Shown here in pieces: positions 12,027-32,763 of a stretch of DNA of 64,000 nucleotides. The notes below the pieces were generated by a model. The model did no database searches. It saw nothing but the letters and a program-made list of their open reading frames with translations, and was not told the origin of the DNA. The stretch covers positions 36,749,335-36,813,334 of the forward strand of contig CM036191.1 in NCBI GenBank assembly GCA_020631735.1. Reading direction: 5' to 3'. Made by a program: the position numbers and the translations under genes. How positions within the stretch are numbered: the first letter of the stretch is position 1; every line of letters starts with the position of its first letter. Source of the stretch: Saccharum officinarum. Lineage: Eukaryota; Streptophyta; Magnoliopsida; Poales; Poaceae.

Positions 12027-14875
12027 TTGCAATGACATTGTGTCTTGCTTGCTTGCCTGAATGCTTTGCACCATCAGAAAGTTCTGAATATGTAGGTTGT
12101 GAGGTTGGTTGAAAACTCTTTGACAAATGGAATTTTTTCCTTTAAAAAAGTCGGTTGACAAACGGAAAAATAGGATACGCGTTTTATCTATTGCATCGTA
12201 GGACTTTTGACTAGTGTAAGGCCATGTTTAGTTCCAAAATTTTTTTAAGATTTCCCGTCACATCGAATGTTTGACATATGCATGGAGCATTTGATTGATA
12301 GGACAACATGGAGAAAGAGAGATATAACTGGACAACATGGACAACATCGGTGTTGGAGACAAACTGCACGCTAGGCACACGCAACAAGAGTTCGAGGCAC
12401 CATCGGGCATGGACATGGCAATGCCTGAACTCCTAGGCCCGACGATATCATTGCCAACGGCACGGGTGGTGCAAACCATGCCGCCCAACCCGATTCCTCG
12501 ACATTCATCGGTGTTGTTAGGAATAGAGATTTTGATGAAAAAAATATGCTTCAACAGCTTCTTTATCTAGTTATCCAAATATAGCCATCTTCTATTCTGG
12601 ATTTTTTTTCTAGCTAAAGATAGAAAATAAGAATGACTCACTAGAGTGCACACAAGATATACAAAAACTGTTGGAGACCAAGAAGATATAGAAAACGATT
12701 TTTTATGCAAATTACTCTTCAAATGATGATTTAAAGAGTGAGCTTTAGAAAGACTCTAGGAGATGCTCTAAGATATATTGGAATAGATGGCATGATCATT
12801 AAATAAATAATTGAAATGTAGATCACTCGGGTGACCGTCAACAAACTGTATAACCCGTTGCAGTGCTCAGACATATTTGCTAGTCTTATACTATAAAAGA
12901 GCGAAGAAATTGAAAAATACATGCACTACTATAGCGTTGGGATATAAGAACACCAACTTGTCGAGTTGGATGTGGCCGCCTCGGCGGTCGCTCATCTTGG
13001 TCTTGGGCAAGGGTGTCCGGGTCGGTGGCAAAGCTCCGTTCGGACACAATGACAACAACTCCTTGTAGGTTCGCTTCCGTGAGGTGCCTTGGGGTTGAGC
13101 AGCTTCACCGGTGCTCGCGGACAAGCTCCATCGTAGGCCCTTCACGGCACTAGCGAGGGGGTGGCGCCCCGGATGTGCCCTCCCGAACACTATGTTTGCT
13201 TATGTGCAGGTTAGAGATGATCAATTATGTGCATGAACATAGCTAAATACTGATCGTGGTTCAAGAAAAAGCCAATAGTTCAATTACATATGCAAGACTA
13301 ATTTGTAGTGAAAGGTGGACGTTTGTCAATTGTCTCGGACCCTGTTGATGAGGACTGCAGAGAGATCATTGCTCGCGTTGGTCTGCGGATATGGTTGGTG
13401 CCGTAGATGGCGATCAAGCCATAGGTGACATCTGATCTCTACATGCAATGGATAGAAAGGAACCATGTGATTTGAAAATCCAAACGGAGAAGGAAGTAGG
13501 GATACAAGAGAGCTAGCACGTGAACCCACATATATGATTAATCCCTACTAATTCACTGACTTTTTCTTTCCTAAATCCACACCAACAAATGTCCCCCACT
13601 GAGAATCCTCTCATCCTTCCACCAAAAAAAGTGTACATAGAAAAACAACACATTTAAAACGAACTGTCCAAATTTACTTGTAAACCTTCTCTCTCCTTAC
13701 TCAAATCCAATGCTCGAGATTACCTGTGTCAACCTCCTCATCCTTCCCCGCCCAATGAAACCCCCGCCCCGCACGCCTTCCGCCTCTGCATGCGCTAGAG
13801 AGCCCACACGCACCTACCTGCATTGTCTATTTTTTTTGGAAAAATGAATCATCAACGCGCAATTCCCTGCTGCTAGAGGAGCAAGCGCGGCGAAGCCGTC
13901 AAGCCACGCTGGCCGCCACCGGGCAAGGCGCGAGGCCACGGCGAGCGGAGGCCATCACCGGTGCCCGGCTCGGGCTCGCAGGGCTTGGATTCGAAGGCCT
14001 GCTCCTGGCTGCCCGAAATGCTAACCCTAGCCGCCGCGGTGCCACGGGGCTGCAGCAAGGCGTGGCACACGAGGGCCGCAGGCGTGGGCCCGGGGCCGCC
14101 GGCCACGGCACAAGGTCACAGGCCGGCCGCGCGAGGGTGCTAGCCGCGGGCGCGGAGCCGCGCAAGGATCAATGTACGACATAGAGAGCGGCGGCGGAGA
14201 TCTTTGAGGAGGCGCCGTGCACGGTGGCGGAGCTCCAGCTCGAGCCATGACGGGCGTGCAGGCAGCCAAGATGGAGGAATCGTATGTCGAGATGCACTGG
14301 AGGGCCTTGCACGGCAGGTGGAGGAAAGCAACACCTTCTTACTTTTGCAGGTGCTTATTCCAATCCATTCTGTATTCCTGCATTTGCTAATTGTGTAAAC
14401 AGTGCATTATTTGGTAATGTTAATTTGTAGACATGTGCGTCTATAGGACACAGAATGGAAGTTCAGTTTGTAGCAGAAGTGAAGAACATATGGCTTTATC
14501 TTGGCTTCATAATCTGCAAATGGAGATAGTGTAAACAGTGCAGCATCTGCAAATGTTGATTTTGGTGAGATAGTTCCAGTTTCATGCTTACCAGTGGTGA
14601 GATAGTGAGATAGTTCAGTTTCATGCTTATCAGTGGTGAGATTCTATCCATCTTTGCTTTAACAACATTTGTTAGAATTTGGTGCGCGTCCGTGGCATGG
14701 CTTTTAGAGTAGGTTCAAAGGTATTGATTTGTTATGTGCTTTTTCCGGTGTTTTTTTCACTCCTTTTTCCCTCGGTCCTGTGATATTGTGCTGCATTTTT
14801 GTGCTAGTGCTGACGGAAACCTGAAAATTTGCGTCTTTAGGCTATTGCGGTTGAGGCGGCCGGAGTTACAGCATG
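12027..14875. other. Stretch with no intact gene; MITE fragment at its left (copy 1)
   Basis: At 12220-12292 the sequence GGCCATGTTTAGTTCC after TAA looks like one end of a Tourist-like MITE whose other end is missing. From 13860 to 14340 the DNA is GC-rich with overlapping short ORFs but no conserved domain. Nothing else is recognisable before the IQD-like exon at 14876. Confidence 0.45.
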
Positions 14876-14970
14876 ATGGGCATCTCGGCGAAGTGTCTCA
14901 GGTCATTAGTTGGGTTCAGGAAGATCGAGCGGCGGCGGCAGCAGCATCATAAGGAGGATGCAAATATTGG
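14876..14970 (+). pseudogene. IQD-like first-exon fragment (copy 1)
   Basis: An ATG opens MGISAKCLRSLVGFRK followed by a basic IERRRQQHHKED stretch. This resembles the N-terminus of plant IQ67-domain (IQD) calmodulin-binding proteins, which often begin MGxSAKWxKSLVGxRK. After about 32 codons the similarity stops and no IQ67 domain follows in any frame nearby. I read it as an isolated captured or relict exon. The match is short, so a chance resemblance is not excluded. Confidence 0.5.
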
Positions 14971-15891
14971 AGTTGGACTTGGACGAATGGTATGCGCTGG
15001 GTTTCTTCCAATCATTGTGCAATTCTGGCGTATCTTGGTTCTTAAATTGGTGGTTATTGCATTCATTTTACTTATTGCCTAGATCTATGTGGATTATGCA
15101 AGAATCATTTTTCGTATCCGAGTTAATTCAATTAAAACTGTTAACAGGAAAAGGGTGAACTATTTAATCAGGCTTCTTGATCATAATCATGATAAATCCG
15201 CTTGTACTGATCAACGTTTGTGATCCATCCTTATGCATTGTTTGTATTAGTTTCGTTGGCACTTCTTGAATCCTGAGAACATAAATTCTTGACTTCATTG
15301 ACACTTCTTGAATTCTGAGAACATAAATTCTAGGTGGTTATGCAAACGTAACAGCTTCAAATTAACTGATTGATAGGTATAACTTAGTAATGCCAAACCT
15401 TGCATTCGGGCTTTTGATATACATATATGGACAACATATATTTGTGCCACACTTCCCTCACTAACCTGTTATGAGTATGAGGGTCGATGCTGAGCGTGGG
15501 GCGATGCACGAGAAGGACCCACTTGACTGATTGGACAAAACAAGTTGCAGAGAGGTTGATGCTCGATCGACCGGGCGAAGCAGAACGCCTCGTTTGGCTA
15601 CTAGTGTATTTGGCGGTATTGGACCCCAAAACCCGCCTCATCTGGAAGCCAGCCCAAGCTGGGGTGGACTCACATGCTCGGTCCAGTTATATATTTGGGA
15701 GCCCGTGTGTTGAATGTCGGCCTGATCCATGTTGACCCATGGTGTACACAAGAAGCCCCTTCGCGTGGATCTCCTGGCGGCATGACTCCTCATCGCCTCG
15801 ATATACCCAGCGCAAAAACTCCTACTCCACATTGTTAAAGAGTTTTGTAATTTTAGAGTAAAAATCCTACGTGACATAAGTAAAGCATATA
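14971..15891. other. Stretch without recognisable gene (copy 1)
   Basis: AT-rich DNA with a short direct repeat near 15255-15335 (CACTTCTTGAATCCTGAGAA and a near-identical second copy). No domain or transposon terminus was identified. The last eight bases (15884-15891) are the left target duplication of the hAT MITE. Confidence 0.45.
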
Positions 15892-16183
15892 CAGAGGCGG
15901 AACCAGCAATTTTGATTAAGGGGGCAGGACAAATGTGATCGTATTTTTTAGTGTGATAAAATATACATAATTATATGTTTCAATAAATTTTCAAAAAAAT
16001 CTACACTATTTCTAACCAAAATCATCATATTTTAATTAAAAAAAATAGGTGAAATTAATATTTTTTATGCTATAAATACAAATATTTATATAGGTATTTA
16101 AATGAATCTACTGTGCTTGGGGCGGGGGTGTGGGGGTGGGGGGGTGGGGCACAGCCCTGCTAGCCCCCCTGGTTCCGCCTCTG
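15892..16183. mobile_element. hAT-type MITE with perfect 8-bp TSD (copy 1)
   Basis: A 292-base element bounded by CAGAGGCGGAACCAG and its exact inverse CTGGTTCCGCCTCTG. The octamer AGCATATA flanks both sides (15884-15891 and 16184-16191), the target duplication length of hAT elements. A G-run near 16130 varies among copies. Confidence 0.85.
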
Positions 16184-16191
16184 AGCATATA

Positions 16192-20398
<4,207 letters not shown>

Positions 20399-20498
20399 NN
20401 NNNNNNNNNNNNNNNNNNNNNNNNNNNNNNNNNNNNNNNNNNNNNNNNNNNNNNNNNNNNNNNNNNNNNNNNNNNNNNNNNNNNNNNNNNNNNNNNNN
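20399..20498. other. Assembly gap (100 N)
   Basis: Exactly 100 N bases, the conventional size for a scaffold gap of unknown length. The sequences on its two sides overlap each other, as described in the findings. Confidence 0.98.
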
Positions 20499-20617
20499 GC
20501 TCTGCTCAAGTGATGCACCTCACCAAGATTATCGATGAGCGATGTTGTAGTGGCACTCAAGAAAGTAAAAATGATTATATCAAATCCATGTCAGCAAAAA
20601 AGCCTGAATCTGCCTAG
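20499..20617 (+). pseudogene. 3' tail of LRR receptor kinase (copy 2 fragment)
   Basis: Matches the last 40 codons of the copy 1 kinase ([18 protein letters not shown]) and ends at the same stop (20615-20617). It has one-base losses in an A-run and in CACCAAAG, which shift the frame. The rest of the gene is absent because the contig starts here. Confidence 0.9.
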
Positions 20618-22071
20618 TGATCTCCCTATCTGTATATCTCTGTTCTGTTCTTTCGATTTGTTACTAGCAGAACAGCACCAGCTGAAGCAAACTCTTGCAC
20701 ATCTTACCTACCTTCTCCTTAAACCCCTGTTAGTTGTTATGCTTTCTCTTAGTTGTTGAGTTTGAGAGATCTTTTGTGTATGAACTGGAGATTTAATCAT
20801 TGTGCCTACTTAGTGAAACCCTGGACATTCTATTTTCACTAGCATCCAAACCTTTTACAGAGGTGGGCATAAGCCTACCAGTTTATTTGTGATCATGTGA
20901 CGAGGTTGGTTAAACTTCACTTCTGTAGCTCAAATATTAATTCGACTGGCCTGTTCTGAGAAATGCCGGGCCTTTGACACACATCTATCATCAATTTTTG
21001 CATTATTAGGTCAGTTTTAGTGGAGAGTTTTATAACAATGTTCCAAAGCTGCTATGTCATATGGAATGAAACATGAATGAACATCTACTTTGAATGCAAA
21101 GTTTCATTCTACGATTTCATAGACATTTAGAGAATTGATAATCGTGGCAAGATAGTTTTATCTAGATGCAAGTTTGTCTATCTCTCTCTCTTAATTAACC
21201 TATAAAGTCTCAAATCTGCTGCGTCACAATATTAAATTAAAACAAAAGTTAGATGAAACTCCCACTAAAATTGACATATTTGTTTTGAATTCTCGCCAAC
21301 TTTTATTTATACAAATAGAACATCTTTATTTACGTTACAAGCATGAATCCATTAAATTATCAGATTAAACAGACGTGCACGTGCAATAGTCTATGATGCC
21401 ACGTCCTACCTGGCTGCCTCGCCGACAAGACACATCGCATTGCTTTACGCCGCCGCGCCGTTCGCAACTGAACAGGCCCTTGTCGAACACCCAGTCCTCG
21501 ATCATCTCCTGCGCCACCCCCCCTGCTCGCCGGAACCATGTGCCCGGCCGCGTACACGGCGACGTGCACAAGGGCGCCATGCTTCTGCACGTACCGGCGA
21601 GCCTCCCTCCCGTCCGGCGCTGCGCTTCCTTGCCGTTGCCGCCACACGGCGGGGGGTGTCTGGAACGCGGCGAGCCCGTCCCAGTGCAGCTCCTGCAGCC
21701 ACGCCTCGACGGACACCACCGACCTGCGCGTCACAGATTCCCCTCGTAAAGGAGCATGCACATGGACGACGGCGGCGCCGCCGGCGCCCCCGCAGCAGCC
21801 CTCCACGCCCCGCTTGGTGCTCTTGATCAAGCCGTCGTGCAGGCGCCTCTACCGCGGGTGATGATACTCCCACTGCACGTCGCCTCGGACGCAGCGCCAC
21901 CCTCACCTCGGCGCTGTTCATGAACTCCCTGGCGCCGGCGAGCAGGGCCTCCAGCGACGTGTCCGCCACCACCATGTCAACCAGCGACGCGAGCCCCGTG
22001 GCGTTGCACAGCCACGATAGCACGCGGTACCATGATCCATCGCCTCGTGCCACCGCTCCACAACTGCTGGC

Positions 22072-22966
22072 CAAAGTTTAAATAGCGGGCTATTGGAAAA
22101 TAACGGTAACTTTTTCCAGAAGCTATGCAGCTATAGCGGCACTATGACAGATAGCGTTTCTATAGAAATACATGAAAACACTCATGATTGATGAAAAACA
22201 TGGTAAATATGAATTCAATGAACATAAGGCTATCCGCACTCATGGACTCTATATTCATCCTCTATATGTCCTAGTCAGCAAGATTCTCTCATCTATATTT
22301 AATTCTCCCGCACCTATCTATCCTCTATATCATCCTCTATCCACTGTGGGACCCACTTATCACTTATATAAAAATATATCATGTGTGATCTAGTTTTGAA
22401 GGATTTATTGAGACGAATTTAATGTGCAATCGAAATTTAATTTGGATTTTTGGTTTGTGAGTTATAATATTTTTTCCTTTGTTTAGCTAGTGGGGCTGCC
22501 ACTGCAGACTATAGAGTAAGCACTGTACTACTCAAATAGTGAGAGAAAGGATAGAGTATCGTTTTAGAGTACCCAGTCAGCAGTTTTTGCTCTATATTCA
22601 TTCTCTAAAACTTTAGAGTATCCTTTAGAGTATCCACTGCGGGTAGTCTAAATAGGTTCCATAAGTCTATAACATTCCTAAATACCGTTATGACATTGCA
22701 ACATGGTTCATGAAAGCTTAATTGTCTAAAGTACCAAATTAGTAGCAAATGATAACTGATAATCTAGTCTAAGTAGTTTCTAAGAGTGAGACAGAGAAGA
22801 TTTGTCACTTAGCGCGCTATAGCACGTAATAACAGTGCAATAGAGTAATAGCAGCGCTATAGCGTGTAATAGTGGCAAAAGTTGTCATAGCGGCAAAAAT
22901 AAAATAGCTTAGCGTTAAGACAGTCAAACCGCTATAGCACCGCTATAGCCAGCTATTTAAACTTTG
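22072..22966. mobile_element. hAT-type transposon (copy 2)
   Basis: Counterpart of 10302-11220 with the same terminal repeats, shorter by 24 bases owing to scattered small deletions. The nested Tourist-like MITE occupies 22228-22648. Confidence 0.75.
22228..22648. mobile_element. Nested Tourist-like MITE (copy 2)
   Basis: Counterpart of 10463-10892, flanked by TAA on both sides, with several single-base losses. Confidence 0.7.
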
Positions 22967-23749
22967 CAGCAGCGCCGCCGCCTCCGCTTGCATCGGCGCG
23001 GTCTCGCGCCTCTGCTTCGCGCCAATGAGGCCCGCGAAGTAGAGGACGTCGGGTGCGTGTCACGTGCGCCACGGGGTGCACGAAGCCGTTGTGATGGCCA
23101 CGCCGCGCAGGTTGATCCGCTCCTGCTCGGAAGCGTGGGGTTCGTGGCCAGGATGAGCGTGCCGGCCGTGGGGATGGTCTTGCTGGCGTAGCTCTCTCGT
23201 GAGGAAGACAGGCGGGCACGGAAGGACGCCGACTGGGCCAGAGGAAGGACTGGAGCACGGCGAGGACGAGCTCCGCGACACAGGTCGTGGGGATGGCGGA
23301 GGGGACGGCGCCATGCTGTAGCCCGTGCCGAGCGGGCTCTCGAGGAAGAGGAGCCGAGCGGCGGTTCCACGCTAGGGGTTGGGCGACAAGGGGAACTCCA
23401 AGGAGGAGGAGGTGTTGGAGTCGCTGCACAAGGAGAAGACGTAGGGGCCGATCTGGAAGAAGTTGCTGGCGAAGGAGGACAATCCGGGGCCGCCTTCCAG
23501 CTAGACGAGAGCGGCGTGGTGGCCGGGGTCACCGGTCGGTGGCCTTGTAGAATGCGTAGTAGAGTGATGCGTTGGCCACAGGGATCGAGAGGTAGCCGGA
23601 AGTAGAGTGATGCGTTGGCCACGGGGATTGGGAGGTAGCCGGACTTGGTCGGCAGGGCTTCTCTAGGAAAATATGGTGGCCGCCGAGCCTGCAAACGCTG
23701 CGGTGGCGGCGAGGACGATGAGGAGGGAAACCGGGAGAGGAGCTGCCAT

Positions 23750-26598
23750 TTGCAATGACATTGTGTCTTGCTTGCTTGCCTGAATGCTTTGCACCATCAG
23801 AAAGTTCTGAATATGTAGGTTGTGAGGTTGGTTGAAAACTCTTTGACAAATGGAATTTTTTCCTTTAAAAAAGTCGGTTGACAAACGGAAAAATAGGATA
23901 CGCGTTTTATCTATTGCATCGTAGGACTTTTGACTAGTGTAAGGCCATGTTTAGTTCCAAAATTTTTTTAAGATTTCCCGTCACATCGAATGTTTGACAT
24001 ATGCATGGAGCATTTGATTGATAGGACAACATGGAGAAAGAGAGATATAACTGGACAACATGGACAACATCGGTGTTGGAGACAAACTGCACGCTAGGCA
24101 CACGCAACAAGAGTTCGAGGCACCATCGGGCATGGACATGGCAATGCCTGAACTCCTAGGCCCGACGATATCATTGCCAACGGCACGGGTGGTGCAAACC
24201 ATGCCGCCCAACCCGATTCCTCGACATTCATCGGTGTTGTTAGGAATAGAGATTTTGATGAAAAAAATATGCTTCAACAGCTTCTTTATCTAGTTATCCA
24301 AATATAGCCATCTTCTATTCTGGATTTTTTTTCTAGCTAAAGATAGAAAATAAGAATGACTCACTAGAGTGCACACAAGATATACAAAAACTGTTGGAGA
24401 CCAAGAAGATATAGAAAACGATTTTTTATGCAAATTACTCTTCAAATGATGATTTAAAGAGTGAGCTTTAGAAAGACTCTAGGAGATGCTCTAAGATATA
24501 TTGGAATAGATGGCATGATCATTAAATAAATAATTGAAATGTAGATCACTCGGGTGACCGTCAACAAACTGTATAACCCGTTGCAGTGCTCAGACATATT
24601 TGCTAGTCTTATACTATAAAAGAGCGAAGAAATTGAAAAATACATGCACTACTATAGCGTTGGGATATAAGAACACCAACTTGTCGAGTTGGATGTGGCC
24701 GCCTCGGCGGTCGCTCATCTTGGTCTTGGGCAAGGGTGTCCGGGTCGGTGGCAAAGCTCCGTTCGGACACAATGACAACAACTCCTTGTAGGTTCGCTTC
24801 CGTGAGGTGCCTTGGGGTTGAGCAGCTTCACCGGTGCTCGCGGACAAGCTCCATCGTAGGCCCTTCACGGCACTAGCGAGGGGGTGGCGCCCCGGATGTG
24901 CCCTCCCGAACACTATGTTTGCTTATGTGCAGGTTAGAGATGATCAATTATGTGCATGAACATAGCTAAATACTGATCGTGGTTCAAGAAAAAGCCAATA
25001 GTTCAATTACATATGCAAGACTAATTTGTAGTGAAAGGTGGACGTTTGTCAATTGTCTCGGACCCTGTTGATGAGGACTGCAGAGAGATCATTGCTCGCG
25101 TTGGTCTGCGGATATGGTTGGTGCCGTAGATGGCGATCAAGCCATAGGTGACATCTGATCTCTACATGCAATGGATAGAAAGGAACCATGTGATTTGAAA
25201 ATCCAAACGGAGAAGGAAGTAGGGATACAAGAGAGCTAGCACGTGAACCCACATATATGATTAATCCCTACTAATTCACTGACTTTTTCTTTCCTAAATC
25301 CACACCAACAAATGTCCCCCACTGAGAATCCTCTCATCCTTCCACCAAAAAAAGTGTACATAGAAAAACAACACATTTAAAACGAACTGTCCAAATTTAC
25401 TTGTAAACCTTCTCTCTCCTTACTCAAATCCAATGCTCGAGATTACCTGTGTCAACCTCCTCATCCTTCCCCGCCCAATGAAACCCCCGCCCCGCACGCC
25501 TTCCGCCTCTGCATGCGCTAGAGAGCCCACACGCACCTACCTGCATTGTCTATTTTTTTTGGAAAAATGAATCATCAACGCGCAATTCCCTGCTGCTAGA
25601 GGAGCAAGCGCGGCGAAGCCGTCAAGCCACGCTGGCCGCCACCGGGCAAGGCGCGAGGCCACGGCGAGCGGAGGCCATCACCGGTGCCCGGCTCGGGCTC
25701 GCAGGGCTTGGATTCGAAGGCCTGCTCCTGGCTGCCCGAAATGCTAACCCTAGCCGCCGCGGTGCCACGGGGCTGCAGCAAGGCGTGGCACACGAGGGCC
25801 GCAGGCGTGGGCCCGGGGCCGCCGGCCACGGCACAAGGTCACAGGCCGGCCGCGCGAGGGTGCTAGCCGCGGGCGCGGAGCCGCGCAAGGATCAATGTAC
25901 GACATAGAGAGCGGCGGCGGAGATCTTTGAGGAGGCGCCGTGCACGGTGGCGGAGCTCCAGCTCGAGCCATGACGGGCGTGCAGGCAGCCAAGATGGAGG
26001 AATCGTATGTCGAGATGCACTGGAGGGCCTTGCACGGCAGGTGGAGGAAAGCAACACCTTCTTACTTTTGCAGGTGCTTATTCCAATCCATTCTGTATTC
26101 CTGCATTTGCTAATTGTGTAAACAGTGCATTATTTGGTAATGTTAATTTGTAGACATGTGCGTCTATAGGACACAGAATGGAAGTTCAGTTTGTAGCAGA
26201 AGTGAAGAACATATGGCTTTATCTTGGCTTCATAATCTGCAAATGGAGATAGTGTAAACAGTGCAGCATCTGCAAATGTTGATTTTGGTGAGATAGTTCC
26301 AGTTTCATGCTTACCAGTGGTGAGATAGTGAGATAGTTCAGTTTCATGCTTATCAGTGGTGAGATTCTATCCATCTTTGCTTTAACAACATTTGTTAGAA
26401 TTTGGTGCGCGTCCGTGGCATGGCTTTTAGAGTAGGTTCAAAGGTATTGATTTGTTATGTGCTTTTTCCGGTGTTTTTTTCACTCCTTTTTCCCTCGGTC
26501 CTGTGATATTGTGCTGCATTTTTGTGCTAGTGCTGACGGAAACCTGAAAATTTGCGTCTTTAGGCTATTGCGGTTGAGGCGGCCGGAGTTACAGCATG
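23750..26598. other. Stretch with no intact gene (copy 2)
   Basis: Counterpart of 12027-14875, nearly identical, with the Tourist-like MITE end at 23943-24015. Confidence 0.45.
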
Positions 26599-26693
26599 AT
26601 GGGCATCTCGGCGAAGTGTCTCAGGTCATTAGTTGGGTTCAGGAAGATCGAGCGGCGGCGGCAGCAGCATCATAAGGAGGATGCAAATATTGG
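26599..26693 (+). pseudogene. IQD-like first-exon fragment (copy 2)
   Basis: Identical to the fragment at 14876: MGISAKCLRSLVGFRK, then basic residues, with no IQ67 domain downstream. Confidence 0.5.
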
Positions 26694-27614
26694 AGTTGGA
26701 CTTGGACGAATGGTATGCGCTGGGTTTCTTCCAATCATTGTGCAATTCTGGCGTATCTTGGTTCTTAAATTGGTGGTTATTGCATTCATTTTACTTATTG
26801 CCTAGATCTATGTGGATTATGCAAGAATCATTTTTCGTATCCGAGTTAATTCAATTAAAACTGTTAACAGGAAAAGGGTGAACTATTTAATCAGGCTTCT
26901 TGATCATAATCATGATAAATCCGCTTGTACTGATCAACGTTTGTGATCCATCCTTATGCATTGTTTGTATTAGTTTCGTTGGCACTTCTTGAATCCTGAG
27001 AACATAAATTCTTGACTTCATTGACACTTCTTGAATTCTGAGAACATAAATTCTAGGTGGTTATGCAAACGTAACAGCTTCAAATTAACTGATTGATAGG
27101 TATAACTTAGTAATGCCAAACCTTGCATTCGGGCTTTTGATATACATATATGGACAACATATATTTGTGCCACACTTCCCTCACTAACCTGTTATGAGTA
27201 TGAGGGTCGATGCTGAGCGTGGGGCGATGCACGAGAAGGACCCACTTGACTGATTGGACAAAACAAGTTGCAGAGAGGTTGATGCTCGATCGACCGGGCG
27301 AAGCAGAACGCCTCGTTTGGCTACTAGTGTATTTGGCGGTATTGGACCCCAAAACCCGCCTCATCTGGAAGCCAGCCCAAGCTGGGGTGGACTCACATGC
27401 TCGGTCCAGTTATATATTTGGGAGCCCGTGTGTTGAATGTCGGCCTGATCCATGTTGACCCATGGTGTACACAAGAAGCCCCTTCGCGTGGATCTCCTGG
27501 CGGCATGACTCCTCATCGCCTCGATATACCCAGCGCAAAAACTCCTACTCCACATTGTTAAAGAGTTTTGTAATTTTAGAGTAAAAATCCTACGTGACAT
27601 AAGTAAAGCATATA

Positions 27615-27906
27615 CAGAGGCGGAACCAGCAATTTTGATTAAGGGGGCAGGACAAATGTGATCGTATTTTTTAGTGTGATAAAATATACATAATTATATG
27701 TTTCAATAAATTTTCAAAAAAATCTACACTATTTCTAACCAAAATCATCATATTTTAATTAAAAAAATAGGTGAAATTAATATTTTTTATGCTATAAATA
27801 CAAATATTTATATAGGTATTTAAATGAATCTACTGTGCTTGGGGCGGGGGGTGTGGGGGTGGGGGGGTGGGGCACAGCCCTGCTAGCCCCCCTGGTTCCG
27901 CCTCTG
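27615..27906. mobile_element. hAT-type MITE (copy 2)
   Basis: Counterpart of 15892-16183 with both terminal repeats and both AGCATATA target duplications kept. Confidence 0.85.

Positions 27907-32763
<4,857 letters not shown>

Larger units (their letters stand above)
21445..23749 (-). pseudogene. SCPL50-like carboxypeptidase pseudogene (copy 2)
   Basis: Same gene as at 9661-12026, including the 43-bp tandem duplication, the TAG codon and the hAT insertion (22072-22966). Numerous extra single-base deletions break the frame further, but they lie in a stretch of poor consensus, so they are probably sequencing or assembly errors and not biological lesions. Confidence 0.85.

Noticed and set aside
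13873..14334. Several overlapping GC-rich ORFs, repeated in all copies
   Set aside because: No conserved domain, frames on both strands, and the repetition only reflects the block duplication.
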